Shown here: positions 12,501 through 24,500 of the stretch, piece after piece
Numbering within the stretch: position 1 is the stretch's first letter
Layout of the letters: each line of letters opens with the position of its first letter
Origin: Desmodesmus armatus
Lineage: Eukaryota > Chlorophyta > Chlorophyceae > Sphaeropleales > Scenedesmaceae
NCBI GenBank assembly: GCA_007449985.2
Contig: VIIQ02000559.1
Coordinates: 402,501 to 466,500, forward strand
Reading direction: 5' to 3'
DNA length: 64,000 nt
Made by a program: the position numbers and the translations under genes
Notes under the pieces: generated by a model
Told to the model about the DNA's origin: nothing
Seen by the model: only the letters and a program-made list of their open reading frames with translations
The model's database searches: none

Positions 12501-15500
12501 CTCCAAGTGGTCCCGGAGAGACTTCTGGTGCTTGTAGGCAGGCTGCACACTAACCGTGAACCCCCAAGAATAGGCTCCCCAAGGAGAGAACACCCGATCC
12601 ATGATTTGGCTTTTGAGAGCCGTCAGGTGGTGATGTACGCGCCTGGTGAATGCTTGTGTGCACTGACCCTTTGAGGGGTTACATGTCATAGCATCCAAGT
12701 CTAGGCGGTGAGAGGGGAGAGTCAGGGTTGCTTTGAGAGCGTCCCTGAATGTGGCGACAGAGGTCCTGCTATGTCAATGCCGTTGTGTGTGTGTTACCTA
12801 ATATCAGGCAGTGGCCCCCACACGGACCGTGTCTGACTTGGAGCGTGCAACATGTACGTTCAAGTACTTGTCGACCCATTCTTCCCGACGTTTATGTTGG
12901 AAAGAGTGAGTGCAGCACTCTCAGACCACCGCATCATGCCGTAGTATCAAAGCCTTGAATACTACGATCCTCCTTGAAGGAGGATGGCACACTCGTCCCG
13001 CAAGAGAAGTGTATGCACTTGCTTTCATAGCGGACTTGGCTTTTTTGTTGGTTATGTAGGTGGCACAACATCAGTTTCAGCATGCCCTTGGTGAGACCAT
13101 GCCGGTGGGGAAGCCAGCAGGACCTTGTGTGGCCTAACGGAAAGAGTTCGTTCGTCTCTAAGCACGTAGAGTGAATGAGAATAGTCTCTTGGCTAGGGAC
13201 TATGAACGTGCGTGTTGGTGTGTTGAAACCTGCCGAGTATGTGTGAAGCACGCGCGCGAGATGCCGTCCGCAGTGCCAGGAACTTGTTGTGCCTGCTTGC
13301 TTCCGGCCTGTAAGGCACCAAATTGATTGCCATGGTGGAGGTGGGTGCCTTGCGCCATGCGTGCTCGACCGCATCAAGTATGGGGCCGATAAAGTAGAAT
13401 GGCAGATTGACCCAAAAGGGGTAGAGGTTTCCTTCTATTGTGGGTGTGGAAAAAGCCATTTTGTGCTTTTAATGGTTGATGCCAGAGGTGATTTGGGTTG
13501 ATGGCTGCGGGTGTTGCTTGATGGCTTCACCCGGACCTCTTGGGGAATGATGTTTGTGTGCAAAGTCCTTTACCGGCAGCACACAGAAGGGTCATAACCT
13601 TTGACCATGCCCAGACCGTGCTGCATCATCAAGGTGAGCACCCAGCTGAGCAGTATGTCCCACCGCTGAGCGGTGGTTTGGCATGTCATAGGTATAGGGA
13701 GGGGAGGCGGGGATGTCCCGTTGACGGGATCCCAACCCAATCAAGCTGGCCCATGGCGCTAGTTGAGCACCCTAGTGCGTGAACATGTCGACAGTCAGCA
13801 CCACGTCACCCTGAACATGCATAAGGCTGATTGGTATCAACGGTGATTGCTGCTTTGTTGCGCATCACACTCGCCTTGCCCCAAGCACAACCCAGCACGA
13901 TGGCATCAACAGTGGGGATGTTCCCACAATAAATGAGGATGAAGGTTAAGGAGTCCAACCTATATAATGCCTTCCTCACCCATTGTCTGTCCCCACTTAG
14001 CTGTTACAAGATAGTACTTGTCAGCGCGGACAAGCTCCCGTTGCGGTTCTTGTACTTTGATGGCAAGAGGAAGCTCATGGGTTTTGGCAACCCCTAGAAG
14101 CTCCCCAATCGCCATGCCGTTCAAACCCTTTGCATGCACCCCCTTGGACTGGATGAACAACTTGTATGCCGTCTTCCAGTCCCTTTATGTGCCAGCTCGA
14201 TACAAACTGCAAGCTTGACGAGGGCACTTGCACAACCCCACGCCTCGACCATGGACTCCATCGCTTAGCAATGTATGTCCGGACATGGGCCTAAGCTTCC
14301 GAGGGAAGGGCATGAGACGTGTCGACCGTCAAAAGTGCCTAGAGGCCTTTCAACGGATGGGTCACGGTTGTCCAACCCCACAAGGGGGCGGTTGAGGGTG
14401 GACCTGCTGACTACCCGAAGGGTGTCGCAAGGGTTGCAAACCATTGGTAGGTGGGTTGAGCATGCATGCTAGGGGTGGTGGGGGGGGGTCCATTGCTGCT
14501 GCTGCCGCCGCCACTGCCAGTGCTCCCTCCTAGTCTGAATATCCTCCGCACCTGTAGCAGGGGGAGGATGCAGCGAGGGAGGGAGTGAAGTGGTAGGCAG
14601 AGGGCAGTGGCAGGGCAGGTAGGCAGGAACATGGACGTGTTTGACAGTGTGAGTGGATCGGGTGTAAAGAGTTTAGAGAAGATCAATCTGGTAAATGCAT
14701 GCACCGCTGCAGGTTAAACACCAGGGAATCTCCTCTGTGATTGGAGGGCACTGGGGTTCACTGCTGTTTGCTGGGACCCCCAGCTCACAGCTGTGCAACA
14801 GCTGCTGTCACAGTATGCTGTCGGCATGATGGTATGGGGCGCTGTCTGAAAGACTGGGTGTACCAAGCTGTGATGAAGCCTGCGTATGTGCGGTGCAGCA
14901 TGATGATCTGCGTGAACAGCAGCAAACCGGTGCCACTGGCGAGTGAGGACGATGCCCTCAGAGATCCGAAAGTCTGCTTTCAGAAATGAGGCATTCTCGA
15001 TTCATCGATTAACGCCTGAACAGCTGCTGTATGTCAAAAGCACACTCTGTGCGGACGGGATTTGTGGGCAGGGACAAGGTGTAAGATTTGGCATGGATTG
15101 TGAGGAGAGCTGCCAGGCGTGTGGTTTTGTGACAAGGGTTTGACTCAGCTTGACTGCATATGTGGGTTTGTGGCTGGTCCACAGCAAGCATCTCTAGTGT
15201 TGATCATCCAGCCGGTTTCATTCTCGTTCCAGCAGGTGGCTCTATCCAGCAGTATCCAACAGCAGTATCCAAGATCGTTGCGCTATGTCCGCATGAACAG
15301 TTGTACCGAGGATAGAATAACCACCGAAACATTCAATAAACTGTTACAGTGTCCTGTGGCCGGCTAGTTCCCCAGCGTCACCGGGACGTAATTCAAACTC
15401 CATCTCCAGGCCATGCACATCTCCAGGCCATGCAGCAGCAGCACTCCCAGTTTATGCAGCTGCAGTCCCAGGCGCAAGATGACAGCACATGTTACAGGCA

Positions 15501-18500
15501 GGATGGCACAGCAGCAACAGCATGTCCAGCAGCGTGCAGCACAGCAGCAGACCCAGGCCATGGGCTCAAGGCAGCAGGTGTTCCTTAGCCCCGAGCACTT
15601 TGCAGGAGATCAGCTATCCCGTCCTGGTGCAGCTGAGTCCAGCATAATCGTGGACGACTCCAGCCTGCTACGTGTGCGCAGCAGTAGCTCACACATCCCC
15701 CGTAAGACAGTCTTGGCCAGTGAGGCAGACCTGCTCAAGAAGATTCCTACGTTTGTGGAGGGTTCTGTCTGAAGGGGTGGCATTGGCACATCCATGTGCG
15801 CTACCCCCCCAGTGCATCAGTCAGAACTATCGTTCCTATGAGGAGGTGTCAGAGAAATGCCAACTTGTGTTTGAATCTGAGATGCACAGGGGGCTCATAG
15901 CACCGGCTCCGTCCTGGTTTGCACCACATTGGGTACACCCTTTGGGCGCTGTGCCCAAAAAGAGCGGTGCTGTGCGCATCATCCATGACTGTTCGGCTCC
16001 CCATGGGAATTCTTTGAATGATATGCAGCAGTATCTGTATTTGCCATGGGCATCGGTGGACACCATTTTGAGTCATGTGACCCCAGGCTGCTGGTTGGCC
16101 GGGATTGATATTCAAGAGTACTATAGGAATTTCCCGGTGGACCCTGTGTGTTGGCCACTGCAATGTTTTAGAGATGTCACAGGGCAGGTGTTTATTGATT
16201 CACGTCTGCAGTTTGGGCATCGATTGGCGCCGGAAGTAGCAGGTCGCTTCTCAGCAGCAATCTGTCGTGTCTTGGTGAAGCGTTTTGGCCCAGGGGTTGT
16301 GGCCGTTATGGACGACTTCACCTTTGTGCATCCTGAGCGGGAAAGGTGCAATGAAATTTGGGCAAGTTCCTGCTCACTTTTGCAGGGACTTGGGTTTGCC
16401 CTCAGTCAAGGGCCCGGAAAAACAGAAGCACCTGCCACGCAGAAGGTGTCTTTGGGCTTGCAGATTGATTCTGTTGCTATGACTGTGTCTTTGTGTCCTG
16501 TGAAGCTCGCAAAGTTGGCTGCGGCTTGTTCAGAGATCTTGAAGCTCACCAGGGTGTCTAGGAAGCAGTTGGAAAAACTGCTGGGCTTTCTGAGGTGGGT
16601 GAGTAGGGTCATCTATGCTGGCAGGACATACTGTCACAACTTGCACACAGCGATGCTGAGGCTGAAGCAGCCTCACCATCGGGTCCGGTTGTCTGGTTGG
16701 TTAAAGTCTGAGTTGCGGTGGTGGCTGGAAGTGGCCCCAATACTGAATGGGGCCCAACAGATCCTGCCTGCAGTGCCAGTGAAGTGGGCGGAGTTCCAGA
16801 CTGATGCATCGCTGACGGGTGCTAGTGGTGAGCCATGCATTGGCATATGGCTACAAGGGGCCTATAATTCTTTGAGTTACCGCCAGCTGGCGGGTATGTT
16901 TGGCGATGTGCCACCATGCTCCGCACATATCTCGATTTGGGAAATGTATGCGGTTGTTGTGTGTGTCCGTCTGTACGATGCATGGATGGCGGGTCAGTAC
17001 TGGCGCGTCAGGACTGACAACAGTCAGGTGGTTGCTTGGTTCATGAAGGGCGATGCACCACCCATGTGTGTCTCTGCCTGGTTGAAGGAGCTGGCCACGT
17101 CGTCAATTGTGCACCGGTTTAGGCTTGGAGCAAAGCACATACCAGGTGCAGCCAACTGTATGGCTGATGCCCTCAGCAGACAAGCCTGGGATGTGGTGCG
17201 TGCTCTTCTTTTGAAATGGAAAACTGATGGCAATTCGGACTGGTGTTTGTGAAGTGTTCATGTTTGTGAGATGCAGGAGGGCAACAGTGGCGGTTGAGAG
17301 CCCTGCATTGGAGAGTTTGTGTGTGTGGTTGGGGGTATGGTTGGGGTGTGCAAGGGACCTGCTGGCTACTGAGTGACCAGCAGGTCACCTCTTTGGTAGC
17401 CATGGGTGTTGGTTACTCAACACCCAGGGCTTGCCCGACGTGTGCCCAACCTCACTCAACATGAAGAGCCGGGTGTTTGGTTATGTTCTTGTAACAAGCA
17501 CCAACCTGCCCTAAATCTCAAAAGCACACTCTGTGCGGACGGGATTTGTGGGCAGGGACAAGGTGTAAGATTTGGCATGGATTGTGAGGAGAGCTGCCAG
17601 GCGTGTGGTTTTGTGACAAGGGTTTGACTCAGCTTGACTGCATATGTGGGTTTGTGGCTGGTCCACAGCAAGCATCTCTAGTGTTGATCATCCAGCCGGT
17701 TTCATTCTCGTTCCCCTCCCACCCGCCCTCTGTCTGTGGTTCTTGGTGCCTTGGTGGGCCTTGCATGTATGTCGTTTCCGATTTCGTCTTTTTTTTTTTT
17801 TTTGCATGTTGCTTGCCATAGCATGCGGCTCGTTGTCGTCTGGGGTGTGCAAGGGACCTGCTGGCTACTGAGTGACCAGCAGGTCACCTCTTTGGTAGCC
17901 ATGGGTGTTGGTTACTCAACACCCAGGGCTTGCCCGACGTGTGCCCAACCTCACTCAACATGAAGAGCCGGGTGTTTGGTTATGTTCTTGTAACAAGCAC
18001 CAACCTGCCCTAAATCCAGGGGTGAACGCCTGCTTGCTGTGATATCGAAGCCAATCCTTTGCAGAGAGGGGCTCCGGGCGCGAGCAGCCTTGCTATACTG
18101 CAACGGTTGCTTATGCATGTTGCTTGTAAGGCTCCAGCTCCTTAGGAGTGAGCGGCATGGGACTCCTGCTTCTTGGAAGCAGGAGCGCCTGCAGTAGCTG
18201 CTGCAGATCGAGTGTTGAGCTTATGAGCCCAAATGGATCGACTCGGCTGTAGCCTTGGCGTGGGCCTTGGCCTCAGCCTGCTTGTTGCCGCTTTGCTTGG
18301 CCACAGTGAAGCGATCACGGGCAAAAAAGAAAGTGATAGCAAAGACTGCACTGACGGAGCGACAGATGCAGTAGGCAGCAAACGGTATCGGTCTGTTGCC
18401 TGCCCAGGCCCTTAGGGCCTCCCGTTCGAGATTCCGTGTGGGTATAGGTCTTAGCGTTTGACTTTCGCCCCAAAGCTCTTACACAAATCCCGCAGATTAC

Positions 18501-21500
18501 ACGCGTACGCACGTGTAATCTTTCACATTAACATTTATTTATGAACATTATTAATTTTCCAGCTACTCCCAGGCCACACCCCACGGCCCTGCTGTGCCGC
18601 CTCGTCCAAATTGCGCCACCAGAAGATTGGTACCAGTAGCAGGAGAAAGGGCCGGTCCCGTGGGGTGGGATTGTAGCGGCTGTGGGGCAGTCACACATGC
18701 TCTTCCCTCTGATCGATGCCGCTCTAAGTGCCTAGCACTCCCGCAGCATACCAGATGAGAGAGCCCTAGACCTAGCCTATAGGCAGGTCTGCCTCCCATC
18801 TCTGCTCAGGGGCTTACCTCAGCATAGAAGCCATGTTGCTGGGGGGTTTGGCACTCTTCAGTTGCAGCCGCAGCAGCTGCACCCACTTCTCCGCAGCAGC
18901 ATGCAGCCCTGACAGGTCCTGTGAGCGGCAAAGCGACAGCCAGTTTGATCAAATTGGCCACAGTGCATGCCTTGACTGTCATGGCATGGCATGGCATGGC
19001 AAGGGACTTGTGACAAGCTTCAAGCAAGCAGGCAGCAAATAGAATATGGGATCAGCCATTTGTAAGTGAGGCTGTACATACTTCGGATAAGTGGGAGTGG
19101 TAGATGATCTAAGATATGGTGGCTGCCAATTCCCGCCATGATCTAGGAAGCAACTGACGATTGACGGACCCTACTGGAAAGTCGATCAATTCGATCAATC
19201 CTTGTAAACAGTAAGTGTACTGCTGGGATCACAGGCAATCCCTACCTCAGCGCACACGTGAACATCCACTTTCACGATCAAGACTTCATGGGCCTTCCTC
19301 CCTTCCTGCACCAGTGACCCACTGCTGACGGCTGCCGCTTGCTGCTGAAGGTTTTCGACCAAGCCAGCATGGGCACGTTGGACCTGCGGCAACGGTGCCC
19401 ATTGCATCAATGAAAGCCCGGCACTGCACCGGGTGCAGTCGAAGACAGGCTGGGGAGAAAGAAGGGAGCTAGCAAGGTTGGAGCAGTTGACAGGGTCGCA
19501 TCACACTGCAGCACACACCGTCACAGACGGTCTAAGTTTAAGATTCTAAGCGCCTTACACACTGCGCTGCAGCCACAAGTCACCATCAGGCACCATCAGG
19601 CATCACCATCAGGCGTGACGCTCTGTAAATGCTGCAGCAAAAGAGGATTTCACATGGCTGTCATCCCTGTAACTGTACTGAGCTGAAAAGGTATGCAACC
19701 CCAGCTCTGCCGCCGCAGCAGCCAAATTACGTCAGCCAAGTAGACCAGTTTGTAACCAGTGCAGAAGCTACTACCCAGACGGTGGCAGGCAGGTGAGCAG
19801 AAATGCATGCTACAGTGTGCACAGCCTCGACTCACAAATGCATAAGCCCCATCCAGTAGCTGCTGTAGAGCCACCTGGGCTTGCAGCCACAGCTCCTGTT
19901 GCTGTTGCCACTGCTCTTGCTCTGAGCTGGGGAACAGAGCAGCACCGTCCTTGACGAGCAGCAGCGTCAGCAGCGCGAGCGTGCTCGTGCAGCTGCTGAA
20001 GTCGCGGGTGCTGGCGTCGTCGATGAGGCCGATTCTGCTCAACGGTTCAAACACCCTGCAAGCCGCAAAGAGCAACTTCGTTTGAAATATACGTTGGGCA
20101 CAAGAGCGGGAGCACAAAAGGCTGTGCGCACAGTTGTCTGGCAGGCAGCGAACCCTCGCCCATGCCATTGGACGAAATGTAGAAGAGATCATAATACCGC
20201 CGAACCCATCGCCACACTCATAAGCGGCAGATGCTAGGGCTAGCCGCGCTAGTAGCGCGGTGGTCAAACTGACCGTCGGGCGTACGTTCCGACGCAGGTA
20301 TACAAGCGTCACAATGCGCGTGTGTTCATAAGTCCAAGAGCATTTCCTCTTTCTCACCTCACAAAGTCTCCCGCAAAAGCCATCGCCTTGTCATGCACCT
20401 TTGCTGTGGCAGCAACACGGAGCAGGTCCACCCAGGGTGCTGCTGCACTGTGGGTCATGCCCCTGAAATGATCTGGGTGCAGAGCTGGGAGGGGCTGTGA
20501 GCTACCCTGTCTGCTGTACAGGCGGCCGGGCTGCGCCATGCTGGCGCCTGGCTGCGGTACAGGCTTGACGCTGCTGCTCAACCGCCTGTCCCAGAACTTC
20601 TGCAGGGCTGCAAGGAGTGGCTGCACCACAGGCTTGGCACTGTTTCTACTGCAGCTGTCTGTGCTGTTGGTGCTGCTGTTGGAAGGCGCAGCCCTGGGGG
20701 CGGCTGGAGCATCGTCTGTTGGAGCCGCAGCTGCGGCCGCTGCAAGGCTTGCAGCACACTGCTGACTCTGCTGAAGATGCTTGACCATCTCGGGCACCTG
20801 CTGCATAACCTCCCGTGATGCCATCTGCGGGTTTGCTTGCAGCAAGCTCTGCACCTCTTGCATGTGCTGCTGGAAGGCAGCATCTTGACCGGGAGCTGCC
20901 GCTGCCAGACCCTCTAACCCCTGGCCCAGTTGCATGCACCCCTGGCCCACCTTCATGCACGCCTGTGCCAAACAGTTGAACACACGTAAAACCCTGCTGT
21001 CATCCACAGACTCTGCAGCAGCAGCAGCGGCAGCTGCTGCTGCACAAGCGAGCTCTACTGGCTGCTGCAGGCCACCAAAGTGGGTGGCAGCTGCCGCAGC
21101 AGAAGCAATTCCACCTGCAGCAGAGCTGCTACCTGCCTCTGCAGCCTGGCAGGCACTACCTACACCCTGGCTGGAGCTGCTTGCTGCGAAAGCCGTCGCA
21201 GGGAGGTTGGCCAGGGGTGTTGCGCCGGAGTCCTGGCGGGAGCTGCTTGCTACTGCTGTGGCTGGCAGGTTGGCCAGCGTTGCTGCACCTGATGGCCACC
21301 GCCTGGAAGGGCTCTGCAGCAAACTGGCTGCAGGGCTGGGGGCAGCAATGCTGCTGCTACTGTTGAGACCGCCTGCTGCTGAAGAGCTAGATGAGGTGAC
21401 TGCTGGCTGCTGGTGTCGCTGACAGATGCTGCTGCTGCCGTTGTCAAAGCTGACTGGCTCCTGGGCCTCAAAGTGCAAAGTTCCTGTAGCTCGTGCTCCA

Positions 21501-24500
21501 TGGTGCGCAGTTACTTGCTTGGTGCGAGCTGGGCGGCCCAGAGGGCTGATTCCTAAGAGAGCAGCTGAAGCAGCAAACCTGCTCCGTGCGTGCTGGGCAA
21601 GACCCTCTGCTTCTGTGTCCGAGCTAGCAGCTGATGCATCAGTGCTGGTGGCTGGGCTGGGCGCAGCAAGGCTACTGGCAGTGTCGCAACCCCTTGCTGT
21701 CCAAGCGCTGGATGAGGCAACTCCTGGCTGCTTGTGTGGCTCAAGGCTGCTGCTGCTGCTGCTGCCAAAGCTGGATGGCTGGTGGGCCTGGTCTGAGAGC
21801 GAGGTCTCTGCAGCAGCTGCTGCTGGGTGTGCAGCCTGTATGGAACGCTTTGTGGGAAAGGGCTTTGGGCGAGCAGGGCGGCCCAGCGGGCTGATCCCTA
21901 ACGGCGCAGCTGAAGCCGCAAAGGTGCTCCGTGGGCTCTGGGCGGACCCCTCTGCATCTGTGTCTGAGCTAGCAGCAGAACTGACCGGAGGGCTGGAGGT
22001 AGCAAGGCCATTGCCGTGGCCGAGTGATGCCCAAGCGCTGGTCAAGGCAACTAGCTGTTGGTGTGGCTCACGGCTGCCGCTGTTGCTGCTGCTGCCGCCG
22101 AAGCTGACTGGCTGCTTGGGCTCAAAATGGGAGGTGCCAGAAGCAGGTGCTGCTGGGCGTGTGTTTGCTCGTGTGGTGCGCACAGGGCTATCTGGTGAGC
22201 TGATGCCCGAAAGTGCAGCTGAGGCAGCGAAGTTGCTGCGTGGGTGCTGGGAAAACCCCTCTGCTGCTGTGTCCGAGCTAGCAGAAGAGGCAGCAGCACG
22301 GCTGCTAGGCACACAACCCCCTCCACCTTTCAGCCGCAGGACAGGACCCTCGGAGCTGCCTCCAGGGTCATGCCCAGCTAAAGAGCCGGGCTGGTTGAGG
22401 GGCTGTCCTGCTGCTGAGCTGCTTCCTGGAGGCTGCTGCGTGTCCCCGTCTTCGTCACCGCCATCAGCAGCAGCAGCAGCAGCATCGCTGTCCGTCCCTG
22501 ATGAGCTGGAACAGATCAGGTTCTGGCTTGTTTGCTGCTGGGAACGTGCCTGCTGCCGCTGCTGCTGATTTAGTGCCTGCACGCTCCTGATCAAATCACC
22601 AAGCTGCTGAGGATCAAACGCTGTGCTGTTGGTACTGCCGTTGCCCCCAAATTTCTGCAGCATTTGCTGAGTTGCGTGACAGAAGCGGTCAACGCTCACT
22701 GAGTTGGCGCTTTCACGTGCAGCTGTGCTGTTGCGGCCGCCTGTAGCGTCGATGACTGTGGACGCCAGAGAGTCCACATTCCTGTAAAGCACAGCACACA
22801 GCAAGAAGCACAGCGGGAAATGAAAGCAAATGTCACCCCCATTCAAAGAAAGCTTCTCCACAATCACTTCCATGATCAGAACATACTGATCAACAAGGAA
22901 GGCCCACCTTTGGTTTGCTGGCTAGGGATGAGCCGCTCAGCAAGTGGCTTGCTACTTGTCCCCAAAACATGTGTTGTGCTGTGCTGCATCGTACTTTACT
23001 GTACTGTAATGTCTTGTGCCAGTGGTGTGCTTCACTGCTGTACTGAACTGTACTGTACTGTACTGTACTGTACTGTACTGTACTGTACTGTACTGTACTG
23101 TACTGTACTGTACTGTACTGTACAGTGCCACTGCCGGTACTCACGTTTGGATGTTCTCTAGCTTGACACCCAGCAAAGGCAGCACACCTCCACTGGCATT
23201 GCATCGCTGCCAGTGCTTAGTCAGCTGCATCACCAGCAGCAGGTCGCACTGCACCTGAGCCAGGCACAGCTGCCACGCCTCACGCTGCAGCTGCAGCAGC
23301 TGTAGACCACTCTCTGGCCCAGCCTCAACGCTGCCACTGCTGCTGCTGGCGCTGCTGCTGCTGCTGCGGCGGCGGCTGGTGGTGGTTCCTGAGCTGTCAT
23401 AGCTGCTGCGATCACCCATGCTGCTGCACTTGCAGCCGCCGTCAGGGGTTGCGGTATTACCGCAGCTGCTGCACAGCTTTCCCACCCTGCATGCATGCAG
23501 TGGCAGCTGATCCCTAGCTTCGACCAGCAGCTGGGTGCAGTGGGAGTGCATAGATGCCAGCAGAAGCGCTTGGCTGTCAGCAATGTGAGCCAGCACCTCC
23601 CACCTGTGCAAGACACGGCCGGACAGTGCAGCAGCAGGCTGTAATCATTCATATTGATCATTCATGATGGACGCAACCAAGCTTTTGAAAATTGCAACAC
23701 CATGCAAAGCCGTGGGAAAACAAGTGCTTCCTACGAAGCTTTGTGACAACCCGCTGGATGTACCCCCACCTCAAAGCGTGCAGCATGTGGTATGCAACGT
23801 TTGTATAGACAGTAGCAGAAGCAGCACACGATGGAGCCAAGCAGACTCACTCTTGCAGGTGTAGTGAGTGGCGGTACTGCACAGCAGTCAGCAAGCAATC
23901 CACCAGAGACAGCAATGCCTCAGCAGGATGCTGCTGCAGCCTCATGCCCGCCCCCACCCCTGCCAGCCCACTCTGCTGTTCAGATCCTGCGCTGGCGTAC
24001 TGGCTTGACCGCAGCTGCAGAGGCTGTACCAGTGAGCCCCCAGCCCGCCTGCTCTTCCCTTGGTCCTGCTGTGTAGTACTGCTAGTGTCGCTGAGTGCTG
24101 ACAGCGCGCGCATGATCCACACTGCCAAGCTGCCCACTGGGTCCTCTTCAGGCTGAACACCAGGCAGCGGCCCAGCACCAGCAGGGTTCAGGGCTCTGCA
24201 GCAGTGCTGCAGCCACTGTGCCGCTGCTGCGACATGGCTGGGTGCTGGGCCCGGTTGGTCAGAAGGGTCCTGAGCGTACCACCAGAGCTGTAGGTGCTTG
24301 GGAGGGAGCTCTGAGAGCTGTGACAGCAAGGCGCCCACTGTCTTTGCTGTTTCTGACTGCTGTAGCACTGCCTGCAGAAGCAGCAATGACGCGCAGGGGA
24401 AAACACAGGGTGTTCATGCGTGTGCCAACATAAGCCCAAGCACACAAGTTTGGCCATGAGCATGGTGAGGGTCTCCTTGAACTGATGGAAAGACACCAGC

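Larger units (their letters stand above)
15034..18016 (+). mobile_element. Inner PAT-like element with reverse transcriptase/RNase H, nested in the outer element
   Basis: On the plus strand: A1 15034-15230, interior 15231-17341, B1 17342-17517, A2 17518-17714 starting at the very next base, spacer 17715-17840, B2 17841-18016. A copies are 197 bp, B copies 176 bp. This is the split-direct-repeat layout of PAT-like elements such as TOC3 and kangaroo of volvocine algae (established knowledge). The interior of 2.1 kb codes for a Gln-rich remnant and reverse transcriptase/RNase H but leaves no room for a tyrosine recombinase, so this copy is probably non-autonomous. The near-identity of the repeat copies suggests recent insertion. 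It is antisense to P1. Confidence 0.85.
11861..18528 (-). mobile_element. Outer PAT-like split-direct-repeat element in P1 intron 9, interrupted by a second one
   Basis: Read on the minus strand the order is: repeat A1 (18528-18325), about 3 kb of degenerate interior, repeat B1 (12362-12219), A2 (12220-12017, abutting B1 with a 2-bp overlap), a 12-bp spacer, and B2 (12004-11861). A1-interior-B1A2-B2 is the diagnostic topology of PAT/Ngaro-type DIRS-order retroelements, which replicate through a circular intermediate and integrate with a tyrosine recombinase (established knowledge). The A copies are 204 bp each and nearly identical; the B copies are 144 bp each and differ at one visible base. 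The interior is split by the inner element at 15034-18016. No intact recombinase or reverse transcriptase remains in the outer part. Confidence 0.7.

Noticed and set aside
18140..18320. Basic minus-strand stretch (NKQAEAKAHAKAT) as a ribosomal-protein-like fragment
   Set aside because: Too short, lacks a full frame, and sits inside the outer retroelement; similarity is compositional only.
21426..22568. A 380-codon plus-strand open frame opposite P1 E6
   Set aside because: It is the complementary shadow of Ser/Ala/Gln-coding CAG/GCT repeats (Leu/Cys/Ala-rich, no motif), while the minus strand has conserved blocks and matching splice sites.
23047..23122. TACTG array as a telomeric or centromeric repeat
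   Set aside because: Green-algal telomeres are TTTAGGG or TTTTAGGG types; the array is short and lies within an intron.
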